Assembly (NCBI GenBank): GCA_025769875.1
Contig: JAGFNK010000785.1
Coordinates: forward strand, 1 to 21,877
From: Russula earlei
Lineage: Eukaryota; Basidiomycota; Agaricomycetes; Russulales; Russulaceae
Direction: 5' to 3'
Length of the DNA stretch: 21,877 nt
Part shown: positions 9,236 through 19,384 of the stretch, piece by piece
Position numbering within the stretch: the stretch's first letter is position 1
Layout: each line of letters starts with the position of its first letter
Notes under the pieces: generated by a model
Databases searched by the model: none
Seen by the model: the letters and a program-made list of their open reading frames with translations, nothing else
What the model was told of the DNA's origin: nothing
Program-made: the position numbers and the translations under genes

Positions 9236-9789
9236 ATGTCTAACACTCCTCCCACATCTCCTCAACAATCTCAGGCTGCTGCACGTCAAGCTGAGCGTGC
9301 CAGTCGCACTTTGGGCAGTCCTGAACAGCGTAGGACACCTGCCAGCACCTCAACTGCCAGACAACCTATTCAATTTCAAGGACAAGTCTATCATCACTTA
9401 CCAGCTAATTTGGCTGCTCAAGTGGCTGCCCTTCAACCACTCCCCACTCGACGGCACTATGGTCAAACTCCTGCCCCTTCTCTTCTTGCCCCTCCTCCTG
9501 TGAGTCAGTTTCATCTTAAAATAGACTTTATAATAATTATGAGTTGCAGATTATTACAAGGTCACATTCTGCTGCCCCTGGCTCTGGCTCTGGCTCTGGC
9601 TCTACCTCTGCTGCTGCTGCTGCTTCTGTCTATGGATCTGGCTCTGGCTCTGTGTCTACTCCTGAACTTGCTACTAACCCCCCTCTTCCTCTTCCTAATC
9701 CTAACAGGCAGTATTAGCATTTGCCAGTTGACTTGGCTGCTCAGCTTGCTGCCCTTCCTCCTCTTCCACAGCAAAGAGGTCATCATGTC

Positions 9790-9824
<35 letters not shown>

Positions 9825-12800
9825 CCCTACCCCTGCCCCTGCCCCTTCCCCTTCCCCTCCTGCCCCTTCCCCACCTCCTCCATCCTCTGCTCCTCCAAGT
9901 CCTCCTCCTTATCCTCATGCCCAAGTTTATCCAGAAGATCCCTTGCCTGTAAGTTTCTATTCTTTAAAGGGAAAAAATATATACTTAATAGATATTATAG
10001 CATCCAGATATGGGCCAACCTATGCTGCCACCTCCTCAAGCCATGCCCATTGCACGACATCCTTTTGATCCCACATGGGCTATTCATGATCTTGAAGGCA
10101 TGAACATTCAATGCCCTTTCTGCAAGGCACTTCATTGGCTAGATGAGCGCCTTACCAACTCATCTAAAAGGACCCCCAAGTTTGGCATGTGTTGCTTGAG
10201 TGGCAAGATTGCCCTTCCTCCCCTTCACCCATGTCCCCCTGAGCTTTACCACCTTCTCACTGGCCAAGATCCTATTTCTAAAGCATTTCGCCTTCATATT
10301 CGCTCCTACAACAATGCTTTGGCCTTTACCTCAGTGGGAAGACAGGTGGATCATTCTGTGAATCAGGGAGGACATGGACCTTGGGTCTTCAAGCTGCATG
10401 GGGAACTTATTCATAGGATTGGGTCTCTTTTGCCACCAGAGAGGCCTGATGCTGCCCCTTCTTATGCACAGCTTTACATCTATGACCCTAGCATGGCCCT
10501 CAATGTGCGCATGGCCCATCAGGCCAACTCTAGATTGACTCAAGGCACCATGCAGACTCTTCAGGACATGCTTTATCGCTCTCATGCTGCTGTCCAGAAG
10601 TTCAAGCAGGCTTATGAGTTGACTCAACACCTTCCTAGAGAGCAAGACTGCACTCTCTCACTTCACTTTGATGCTGCATGTGATAGGCGTCGCTATAATT
10701 CCCCTGATGCTGCCATCAATGAGATTGCAGTTATCATTCCAGGTGAAGGAGATCAAATCAAGGACTCACAGGACATCATCTTGAGCCTTAGGGATGGCCA
10801 TCTAAAGCGCATCTCTGACATCCATCCTGTTTACCCCTCACTCAGATATGTCCTCCTTTTTCCCACTGGCCAGCTAGGATGGTTCCCCAACATCCCTTAC
10901 CAAGATGTTGAAGATGGCCCTGCTCCAAATGCAAATAGGTGCATCTCTTTGGCTCAATTCCTTCGCTATCGCCTTCATATTCGCCCTCATATCATTGACT
11001 CCAATCACATCTTCCTCTCTGGCATGCTCTTTCAAGAGTATGTCTGTGAGGCTTGGGCCATTGCAGAGCAGAGCCGCCTCAACTTTATTAAGAGGAATCA
11101 AGGCAAGCTCAGGGTGGAGATCTATGAGGGTCTGGCAGATGCTGTTGCTGCCAATGTTGATGTTGACAGACACCAACTAGGCAAGAGATTTATCCTTCCC
11201 TCCAGCTTCTCTGGCAGCACCAGAAATATGCAGCAGCATCTCCAAGATGCCTTGGCCATCAACCGCTTCTATGGTGGAGGTGACCTCTTTATCACCATGA
11301 CTGCCAATCCTCAGTGGCCTGAGGTTCACTCTGCCCTTCTCCCTGGCCAGACTGCCAATGAGCGCCCTGACTTGGTGGTCAGAGTCTTTCATGCCAAGCT
11401 CAAGTCCCTCATCAAGGACATCAGGGCTGGCATTCTGGGTGCTTGGGCAGCTCACCTTTACACCATAGAGTTCCAGAAGAGAGGCCTCCCCCATGCCCAT
11501 ATCATTGTCTTCCTTCAGCCCCACTCCAAGTTGCGCACCCCTGACCAGATTGACAGTCTCATGTCTTCTGAGTTTCCAGAAGACCATCCTGAGCTGCTTG
11601 AACTCATCAAGAAGTTCATGGTTCACAGGCCCTGTGGCAACCAGAACAGGAATTCTCCTTGCATGGTGGATGGCTCATGTTCCAAGGGCTTCCCTAAGCC
11701 CTTTAGGGAGGAGACTTCTGTTACTGAGGACTCTTATGCGCGCACCAGGAGGAGGGACACTGGCCACACTCATCTCATCAGTGGCAAGGAGATCACAAAC
11801 CAATGGGTGGTCTGCCATTCTCCATATCTCATCTGGAAGTACAGGTGCCATATCAATGTGGAGTCTGTTGCCTCTGTCAAGGCTCTCAAGTACATCTACA
11901 AGTATGTCTACAAGGGCCATGACAGGACCACCATGGCATTTGGCAGGTGCATGGATGAGGTCAAGCTTTACTTGGATGCAAGATACATCAGCAGCTGTGA
12001 GGCTGTATGGAGGCTCTTTCTCTTTGAGCTACAGGAGCAGGTTCCAAATGTGGTGCGCCTTCAAGTCCACCTTCCTTGGCAGCAGGGAGTTGTCTACAAT
12101 CCTGAGGATGACAGGCCAGTTCAGGAGGAGGAGAAGCCCACCACACTCACTGGATGGTTTCAGGCCAATGCTGCTGCTCCAGAGGGCTCTCACATTCTGG
12201 ATCTTCTCTACCAAGACTATCCCTCCAAGATGGTCTGGAACAAAAGCACTCATAGGTGGACTCCTAGGAGTAAGGGCTTTGCTATTGGGAGGATGTTTCA
12301 TGCTCACCCTACTTCTGGAGAGCGCTTCTACCTGCGCCTCCTTCTCACCTCTGTCAAGGGTGCAACCTCCTTTGAAAACCTTCGCTCATTTGAAGGCACT
12401 CTCTATCCCTATTTTAGAGAGGCTTGCATTGCAAGGGGTCTTCTAGAAGATGATCAGGAGTGGCAGCAATGCTTGGAAGAAGCCAGTCATATGTGCACAG
12501 GTGCTCAGCTGCGCCACCTCTTTGTCACCATCCTCAAGGACTGCATCCCTTCTCAACCTAGGGCACTTTGGGACAGATTCTCTGCATCTATCTGTGATGA
12601 CCTTAAGCACAAGCTCCAGCATCATCTCAACATCCCAGAGCCAACTGATGAACAGGTGAAGGACTATGGCCTCTATCTCATTGACCTCCTCCTCTCCCAC
12701 TCTGCCAAGAGACTTCAGGATTGGCCAACCATGCCTCAGTTTGTTGAGAACTGGGGGGCCATTGCAGGGAATCCTCTCATTCAGGAGCAGCACCAGTATG

Positions 12801-14238
12801 ACCTAGAGGAACAGGCTGTTCTTGCAGCTGAGTCTATTGACAAGCTTAATATTGACCAGCAGACTGCTTTTGTGGGGATCACCTCTGCTGTCCTCAACAA
12901 GACAGGGGAGATCTTTTTCCTTCATGGCCCTGGGGGTACTGGCAAGACTTATCTCTACAACACCCTCTGCTACCATCTGCGCTCTCAACACAAGATTGTG
13001 CTCTGTGTTGCTTCCTCTGGCATTGCTGCACTCCTTCTCAAGGGAGGGCGCACTGCACACTCCTGTTTCAAGATCCCCATTCCCTCCCATGAGTCCACTG
13101 TCTGCAACATCTCCAAAAACTCACATTTAGCAGACCTGATTCGCATTACTGACTTGGTCATTTGGGATGAGGCTCCCATGCAGCACAGGCATGTGATGGA
13201 GACAGTGGACAGGTCATTCAAGGACATCTGTGACTCTGACAAGCCCTTTGGTGGTCTTACCTTTGTCTTTGGTGGTGACTTTCAGCAGATCCTTCCTGTT
13301 ATTGTGCAAGGATCAAGGCCTCAGATAGTAGGTGCCTGCCTACAGCGCTCCCCCCTCTGGAGATCCATCAAAGTGCTTCATCTCCACCAAAATATGCGCC
13401 TCAACACTGGCATTCAAGCTGAGGCCAACTTTGCACAGTGGCAACTGGAGGTTGGAAAAGGCAGGCACACTGATCCAAACTCTATCATCCATCTTCCCCC
13501 CTACTATGAAGTGCAGGGAGAACACAGTTTCCTCTCTGATTGACTAGCATCTACCCTGGCCTTGACACTGGCAACCCTTCTTCCAGTTCTTTGCAGAGCG
13601 CGCCATCCTTTCTAGCCTTAACACTGATGTGGACAGCATCAACAAGGAGGTGCTTAGGAGGTTCCCAGGAAGAGGACAAGTGTTTCAGAGTGCAGACAGC
13701 ATTCCCACTTCTGAGCAGAGTGGGGATGCTGATGTGATGCTGAACTATCCAGTGGAGTACCTGAACTCAATCAACTGCTCTGGACTTCCTCTTGCCAAGC
13801 TGGAGCTCAAGGTGGGCTGTCCTGTGATGGTGCTGAGGAACTTGGATGCCAGACATGGTGTCTGCAATGGGAGCAGAGGGATCTTGAGGAGGTCTAGCAA
13901 CAGGGTGCTAGAAGTTGAGCTGATAACAGGGGAGCATGCAAGGGAGAAGGTCTTCATCCCAAGAATCCCTTGCCAACCAACAGAGGATCAAGTTGCTTTC
14001 AAGTTCACAAGGAGGCAATTCCCTGTGAGGGCATGCTTTGCCATGACCATCAACAAGTCACAAGGGCAAACACTGAAGCATGTTGGGGTTGGATTTAAGA
14101 AAGCCAGTCTTCACACATGGGCAATTTTATGTTGGGGTGTCAAGGGTGACCTCTGTTTCCAACATCAAGGTGATTTGGGAGGAAGAGAAGAGGGAGGCTT
14201 CCACTAAGAATATAGTATATAGTGAAGTGTTACTATAA
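9236..14238 (+). CDS. Helitron Rep/PIF1-like helicase transposase, copy B (nearly complete; late frame breaks)
   Basis: The start ATG at 9236 follows a leader intron. The N-terminal exons (9236-9499, 9550 to about 9651, 9718-9948) are low in complexity: Gln/Ala, Gly-Ser, then Pro-Ala. The main exon runs from 10001. Numbering from Met at 10010: a zinc-finger-like C35-x2-C38-x3-H42; Rep HAH at 495-497 after TIEFQKRGLP; Rep tyrosines Y628 and Y632; Walker A GPGGTGKT with K979; WDEAP with D1053/E1054; GGDFQQ at 1088-1093. This frame stops at 13543. Comparison with copy A places an extra C near 13503, an extra T near 13547, a missing C near 13584 and an extra G near 14087. The last two helicase motifs (14044-14072 and 14131-14152) lie in other frames. 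The expected stop is TAA at 14236-14238. It is either recently inactivated or affected by sequence errors. Confidence 0.85.
9500..9549 (+). other. Intron 1 of Helitron copy B coding region
   Basis: A 50-nt phase-0 intron, donor GTGAGT and acceptor TTGCAG, lies after 88 codons from the ATG. Without splicing the frame stops quickly. With splicing it continues into the Gly-Ser-rich exon. Confidence 0.75.
9652..9717 (+). other. Probable intron 2 of Helitron copy B (or in-frame TAG at 9715)
   Basis: Reading on from 9550 meets an in-frame TAG at 9715-9717, after which the frame continues openly with HLPVDLAAQ. A 66-nt phase-0 intron with donor GTGTCT and acceptor TATTAG would use that TAG as its 3' border. 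A donor at 9628 (GTCTAT) also keeps phase. If neither is spliced, the protein ends here. Confidence 0.5.
9789..9824 (+). repeat. Short CCTGCT hexamer tract coding Pro-Ala
   Basis: About six hexamer units precede CCCCTR-type variants. It is the unexpanded counterpart of the long tract at the left edge of the window. Confidence 0.8.
9949..10000 (+). other. Intron 3 of Helitron copy B coding region
   Basis: A 52-nt phase-0 intron, GTAAGT...TTATAG, joins the Pro-Ala exon (ending ...EDPLP) to the main exon (HPDMGQPM...). It is conserved in position in copy A at 251-299. Confidence 0.8.
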
Positions 14239-14491
14239 CAAGATGTGTGTTCAGTGTATGTATTGTTTGATCTGCTTTACCATGTAGAGATATATTTTGA
14301 AGCTGCAACAAAGAATGGATCTCCTCTCTGTTTATGAAGCAAAAAAGATTATAGATAGTGATGAGTTGATTACTTTCTGTTTAAGCAAAAAAGGGATTAT
14401 GCAAAGAGGCTTTAAACAAAAAAGGACTACACCCGAGTGATTACACCCGGGCGACGGCGGGGGTTCGGGGGCGCAGCCCCTGACAAGTTTT
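14239..14491 (+). other. 3' untranslated and subterminal region of Helitron copy B
   Basis: This is AT-rich and matches 4517-4713, with about 57 extra nt at 14288-14344. It has the repeated AARGATTAYAC-like motif (near 14348, 14389, 14420, 14440) and the GC hairpin GGGGC-GCA-GCCCC at 14468-14480. Confidence 0.55.
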
Positions 14492-14617
14492 AATTTCATG
14501 CCTAAGGCATGGCTTGCAAGCTGCTACGAAGTGCCGGAGGATGGTTTGCGAGCTTGCTCGCAAGCCATGCTGTAGGCACGAAGTGCAGCTTGCAAGCCAT
14601 GCCGTAGGCATGAAATT
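14492..14617. repeat. 126-nt palindromic hairpin cluster, 3' subterminal of Helitron B
   Basis: It has the same length and almost the same sequence as 4714-4839, including the one unpaired outer position and the inner TTGCGAGC/GCTCGCAA stem. The conserved pairing in two copies supports a structural role near the 3' end. Confidence 0.8.
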
Positions 14618-14639
14618 ACAACTTGTACTTATATTAAAT

Positions 14640-17302
14640 CAGAACGGAGAGTCACGGTCCATTGCTTACCAATATTTACCTAAGCAATGAAAAACTTTTT
14701 TCACCCTGTCGCGTCTTCGTTTTACTGTACGCGCGTTCGTTTTTTTCTTTTGCCACGTTCGTTTTTCTTTCTGCGTCGTTCTTCTTCCTCTCCCCCTCTC
14801 CCCCTCTCTCCCTCCTATCCTTCCCACTCTTCCTTCCCCAAGTCCCAGTTCAACACTCTCAAGCCACCGATTCACTCAAATCTCACTGGCCTCATTGGAG
14901 TTTTTCCCGCGAGCTGTCGTTTCCGCGGGTGAGTTTTTGTTTCGTTTTCCACGCGCTCTCTCTCATACTCTCCCTCTCCTTCCTACCAAACAGCTTCTTC
15001 CTGGCTCTCAAGCTGCTTCCCCACTCCCGTCTCCTGTGTCACTGCATTGGTGACGATGACGACGACTCGGGCATGGCCATAGTGCCCTCGCGACGGCCAC
15101 GAATCGTGAGCGTGGCCCATGGCCACTGTGACGATCTGGCCGCCTGTGACGGTGGTGTGCTCATGGTGCCGTGACGACGGCACGTTTGCCTGGCGAAGCA
15201 CTCCTCCCACTGGCTCCCAATTCCCCCTCACTGGCGACGATGACGACGACTCGGGCATGGCCCATGGCGACCTCGCGACGGCCACGAATCGTGAGCATGC
15301 CCATGGCCACTGTGACGATCTGGCCGCCGTGACGGCGACGTGCCCATGGCCGTGACGACGGCAAGGCGACGCTTCTCTTGCTTGCTCTCCCATCCTCTCG
15401 AATTGCTTTGCACCTCAATGCCCTCTCCTTTGCCACCTCCTCCGGCAACGGCGCGCGACTCAGGCCAAGACCACAAGAACACCCAGTGGCCACAAATGTC
15501 CAATCGCGAATCCGGTGCGCGGTTTCATGATCTTTTTTTTTTTTTTTGTAATGTCTATTTACCGTCTCATTCTGCCGCCCTTTTCTAACCCCTTTCTCAC
15601 GTTGACAGCAATGGCCAGCACCACGGCGATGACACAGCGATCAAGAGAGCGACACGCGTTTCGTGCGTTCTCGCCCCTTCCTTTGTTTTTCACTCTGCCT
15701 CCTCAGCTCAGCTCTACTTTGCCCATGGATCTCAATACCCTCTGCCCTGTTAGCGACCCCAAGCCAACACCACAAGAGCACCCGATGGCCATGGAAGCAA
15801 TTCCGCGCAATCGCGAACCCCGTGCGCTTTTTCTTTTCTTTTTTTTTTGTTCTAACCGGTTCTCAGCAACAGCATGACCAGGACCGCGGTGATGACGCAG
15901 CCGTCGAGAGGGTGTTTTTGCTGACCGGATCAACGGACACACGCCCATCCCCTTATCCCACTAACACCGACCCCATCCAGCTCGACCGCCACTCCAGTGA
16001 CGCACGGCGCAGCCCCACGCGCCCCGTCTCGCTCTCAGCAGCGCAGCCCCGCCCGCGAGCGCAACGAGACAAGCACCTCGGCAGAGGACTCATTCCCTCG
16101 CGCATCCACTTCCCTTCACCCGGTACGTCTTCCTTTTTGCTCTCATTGCTCTTCCTGACCTCTCTTCACAGTGACACACATGGCATGGATGCAGCGATGA
16201 CGCTGCCCCCCTCCCCTCCCGAATTCAGTGGAATTACGAACCCGGTGCGCATTTTCTTTCTTTTTTTTTTTCACTTTTTCACGTGCTCTCTCTCATCCTC
16301 TCATTCCCACTACAACGGTTTCCTGTTGGGCTTCAAGGCGATGTGCTTATGGTCCTCACGGCAGCGCTCTCCCACCCACTGGCACCCATTCCCCTGCAAT
16401 GGCGACCATGACGACTCGGCCGTAGATATGACGACCTCGCGATGGCCACGACCGCGTGCGTTTTTTCGTTTTCATTTTTTGATCTTTTCTTGCCAGTTTA
16501 CGAGCGCGCGGCGTTCCTCTCCCCTCCCCTCTGCTCCGGTTGACCCACGCCGCCAAAGGGGCCTCCTGTGAGCGACGGGTCAACGCATCGCATGGACGCG
16601 GCCATTTGCACGCCAAAAAGGGCCGTTCTCACCGCTTTCAAATCCCTCGCGCGGCCCTGGCCAACGACGGTGGGGTGTGCATGAACCCGAATGGCACACA
16701 ACTGTGCTTCCCGCGTGCGCGACATTCTCGCGTTCTCGCGCGTTAGGGGTCGCGCGACCACGACGCATTCCGCATCCCTGTCCTGTCCTGTCCTCCGTCC
16801 TCCCCCTCCTCCCATCTCCTCTACCCAACTCCAGTGCGCGCGATGCGTTTTCGTTTCGCGGGCTCGGTGCATTTCTACTCATTTGCTGCAAAACGCGAGG
16901 ACGGCACCACAGTGGCCTGTACGCGTTTCCTTTTTTTTTTTTTTCCTTCTCAATTTACTCTCGATTTCTAACCTGTCATAGTAACAGCACGGCCAGGTCC
17001 GCAACGATAATACCACCATCAAGCTCGGCCTCAAATGACAAGTCACTCGAATGTTCAACGATCTGCGATTATTGCGCTTGACCTGTTCCAGCTGGCTTTC
17101 TTTTCCCCGTGCGTGCGTGCGTTTTTCCTTTTATTTCCTGTTTCAGTTTTCTAAATACCCTCTTCCCTATCCTTAGTTTTTCAGCCTCCTTCGACACGCG
17201 ACCGGCCAATTCCCACACCCCCGAGACCCTGATGGCACGTGACGGTTTCCCGCGCTTGCGATGTCACGTCGAGTTGTGTTTTCTTGGCCAGCTCTCAGCC
17301 CA
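14640..17302. repeat. GC/CpG-rich degenerate module array downstream of Helitron B
   Basis: The first 0.85 kb is a close copy of 4860-5880. The rest repeats the same module types: GTGCGY plus pyrimidine tract starting near 15513, 15828, 16246, 16456 and 17112, and blocks such as CACCCACTGGCACCCATTCC (16374). Pieces of intron form are 15828 to about 15868 (ending CTAACCGGTTCTCAG) and 16125-16170 (GTACGT...TTCACAG). The segment 17080-17270 resembles 7070-7240 (CCAGCTGGCTTTCTTTT then GTGCGTGCGTGCG). An open, GC3-rich stretch at about 15925-16122 looks coding but is not recognised. No whole gene is supported. Confidence 0.6.
15052..15361. repeat. Tandem repeat of about 184 bp, 1.7 copies
   Basis: Two units begin near 15052 and 15236 with the GATGACGACGACTCGGGCAT block. 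They correspond to the 2.7-copy array at 5284-5766. The second unit is truncated at the same internal point as the last unit there. Confidence 0.8.
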
Positions 17303-17930
17303 CTAATGTGGATGTATCACACCAAATGCAATCCAGTTGACTATGTTACTTTCAGTGGATGTAATGATTTTTTTATTTTCCATTGATAAATGATTTGAAT
17401 CTATATCCTGTTTAACTGGGCTGAGCTGTAGCACTATGGTTGGTTGAGTGATTAACATCAAAGACACTACTGATTGGCAGTTGACTTGGCCATATGAATT
17501 ACTGTCTTTGATAGGATCATGGTGAGAGCTCTGTTTTTGGTTGAGATTTAGTATATTGATATGGATTGTTCTACTAGATGACATGAAGATTACACATTCA
17601 CTCAAAAAGGGATTATACCCAGTAATGAGTGATACTAAAGGCATATTAGGGCCTTTTAGAAACAAAGTTTTGAACCCAAAGTGAAACTTTTGAAACTCAA
17701 GGATTTTTCAGAGATCACCAATATAACTGCTAAAATAGGCCTTATAAGTAAACAGGATTACACATGATGATAATTGTGAGATTATGATATACCTCCTCTC
17801 CCTTATCCAAAAAAGGATTACACATGAAGAGATTGCTCACGGCCCGCCGAAGGCGCACCCCCTTGGGCGAAGCCCAAGCAAGCTTCAGCTTGTTATAATT
17901 AAAGAAACTTGTATTAGTTAATCAAGTTAT
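17303..17930. other. AT-rich block with Helitron-3'-like motifs and terminal hairpins
   Basis: Composition changes sharply from CpG-rich to AT-rich at about 17303. No gene is seen. The motif AARGATTAYAC appears near 17586, 17606, 17753 and 17813, as in the 3' regions of both Helitron copies. The block ends with two hairpins: CTTGGGC-GAA-GCCCAAG at 17862-17878 and CAAGCT-TC-AGCTTG at 17879-17892. An ankyrin-coding fragment without a visible start begins about 100 nt later. This may be the 3' end of another, diverged Helitron. No CTRR end was confirmed. Confidence 0.45.
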
Positions 17931-17995
17931 CATTCATCACACCTGTGACTCCTGTCACCCCCAGAAAATACTGAAATCCAAGTTCAAGTTCAAGA

Positions 17996-18499
17996 TTCAA
18001 GAATTCTTGGTTGGTAAATGGGGCCTTTAGCATCATACAATCTTTACTTGACCGTGGCGCAGATGTCAATGAACGTAATGAAAACAACCTCCAGACTCCG
18101 TTGGACGTCGCATCGAAAGAAGGAAAATTAGAAGTCGCAGAGTTGTTGATCGAGCATGGCGCAGACGTCAACTCCCGTGACAGAACTGGGTGGACCCCTT
18201 TGCACAAGGCGTCACGATTCGGACATTTGGGCAACGCCCGGTTGTTACTTGACAACGGCGCTGACGTGGACGCACAGAAGCATGACGAATGGACTCCGCT
18301 GCATCTTGCGATAAGCAACCATTACTCTCCGAGATCGTAGATCTACTGCTCGAACGGCGCAAAGGCACATGTACGGACTGTCGAAGGCTGGACCCCTCAT
18401 GAGGTCGCGGTACGGCGGGGCGGCGCGGGGGATATCGTAGACATGCAGTCGACCGACGTATTGCGGCCAAGGAACGATGCCAGTAGCCGGTATGTTTAA
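17996..18499 (+). pseudogene. Ankyrin-repeat protein fragment with two frame breaks
   Basis: The frame encodes successive ankyrin repeats, recognisable from phrases such as LLDRGADVNERNENN, TPLDVASKEGKLEVAELL, GWTPLHKASRFGHLGNARLL and EWTPLHLAI. There is no ATG upstream, and the first repeat begins abruptly about 100 nt after the hairpins at 17862-17892. One-base breaks lie near 18321-18330 and 18351-18360. After them the family pattern resumes (EIVDLLLER, then EGWTPHEVAV) and ends at TAA 18497-18499. Ankyrin repeats mediate protein binding, and the parent protein cannot be named. It is likely the 3' remainder of a gene cut by a transposon, or part of a larger spliced gene with sequence errors. 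Confidence 0.75.
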
Positions 18500-19384
18500 T
18501 GGAGGTGGAGCGGATTTTGGAGGGACGAGAGGCTTATATTCTCAAGGGTAGGAGGTAGTTGGATGCGCGTAGTATGCATGAATTAGGACAGGACAAAGGC
18601 CGAAAGTGAGATCCGACGTCGGTCCCGGGCCACACGGGCCGAGTACGCTCTCAGTCCCATCTCTCAGTCCCATCCTCTCCTAATTTTTGAGACAACATGC
18701 GTGACCTCACGTTCGCCATGTATTCAGCGGATCGATCTATCGACAGATGAAAATCCTCGAGGGCCGGATGCGCCTCCTCCCTCTGACGACCCTATCGATT
18801 CCGTCGCCTCTATGACCTCCGCTACATCTCATCTACCGACGTCTCTACCTTAGCATCGCTTTTGCCCTTTCCGTCTCATAGCCCTGTCGGCCGTGTCAGT
18901 TCGTCTCCCTCGCCTTCCGCTTCTAACCCTCCTTGTCAACTCGCCGCCCGCCCGGCCTTAACCGTACTTTCCTTGTCCCGCTCGCCTCGCCTCTATGCCA
19001 ACAGTCGTCATCTCCGAGTCTCTTGACCCAGTGGATTTTTTTTATTTTCCCTCCCTCTGCCCTGTCTGCATATTACCCCAGAGAAGGTATCAGAATACTC
19101 GCGCATTAAACAGCGTTGGTGGAAAAGTGTTCATTAACACACGAACGGACAGAGTTGATCAAGTATTCCGCAAGCTGCACCTCAAAATTCGTTGTGTCCA
19201 CCCTCTGCTTTGTTTGGCGCGATGTGATTTGAATAATGAAAGCCATAGCGCTCTTGTTTCTGAATCATACAAAGGAGATCCGGTCACGATGAACAACGAC
19301 TATCACCAAGGACAAAAACAATGGCTGTAATTAGATAAAGCATCAACGAGGGCACGGAGCCTGTCGACCGTCGACTTCCACGTC
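18500..19384. other. Intergenic region without a supported gene
   Basis: No gene is recognised. A Ser/Pro-rich open stretch with host-like codons runs from about 18727 to 18854 (DAPPPSDDPIDSVASMTSAT) and, with one frame change near 18848, to about 19022. It may be a decayed coding piece. A 111-codon frame at 18995-19330 uses no recognisable motif and has ordinary intergenic composition. A T-rich run lies at 19035-19045. Confidence 0.4.

Larger units (their letters stand above)
8800..14640 (+). mobile_element. Helitron rolling-circle transposon, unit B core
   Basis: It contains promoter, spliced RepHel transposase gene and 3' hairpin cluster in the same order and orientation as unit A. The coding part is CpG-poor compared with the CpG-rich DNA on both sides, which marks a compositional border near 8770-8810 and again after about 14640. 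Similarity to unit A continues to about 15475, so the duplicated segment is larger than the transposon core. Target-site duplications are not expected for Helitrons and were not found. Confidence 0.8.

Noticed and set aside
18995..19330. 111-codon plus-strand frame as a hypothetical gene
   Set aside because: No motif, no clear codon bias, a T-run inside and no splice or promoter signals support it.
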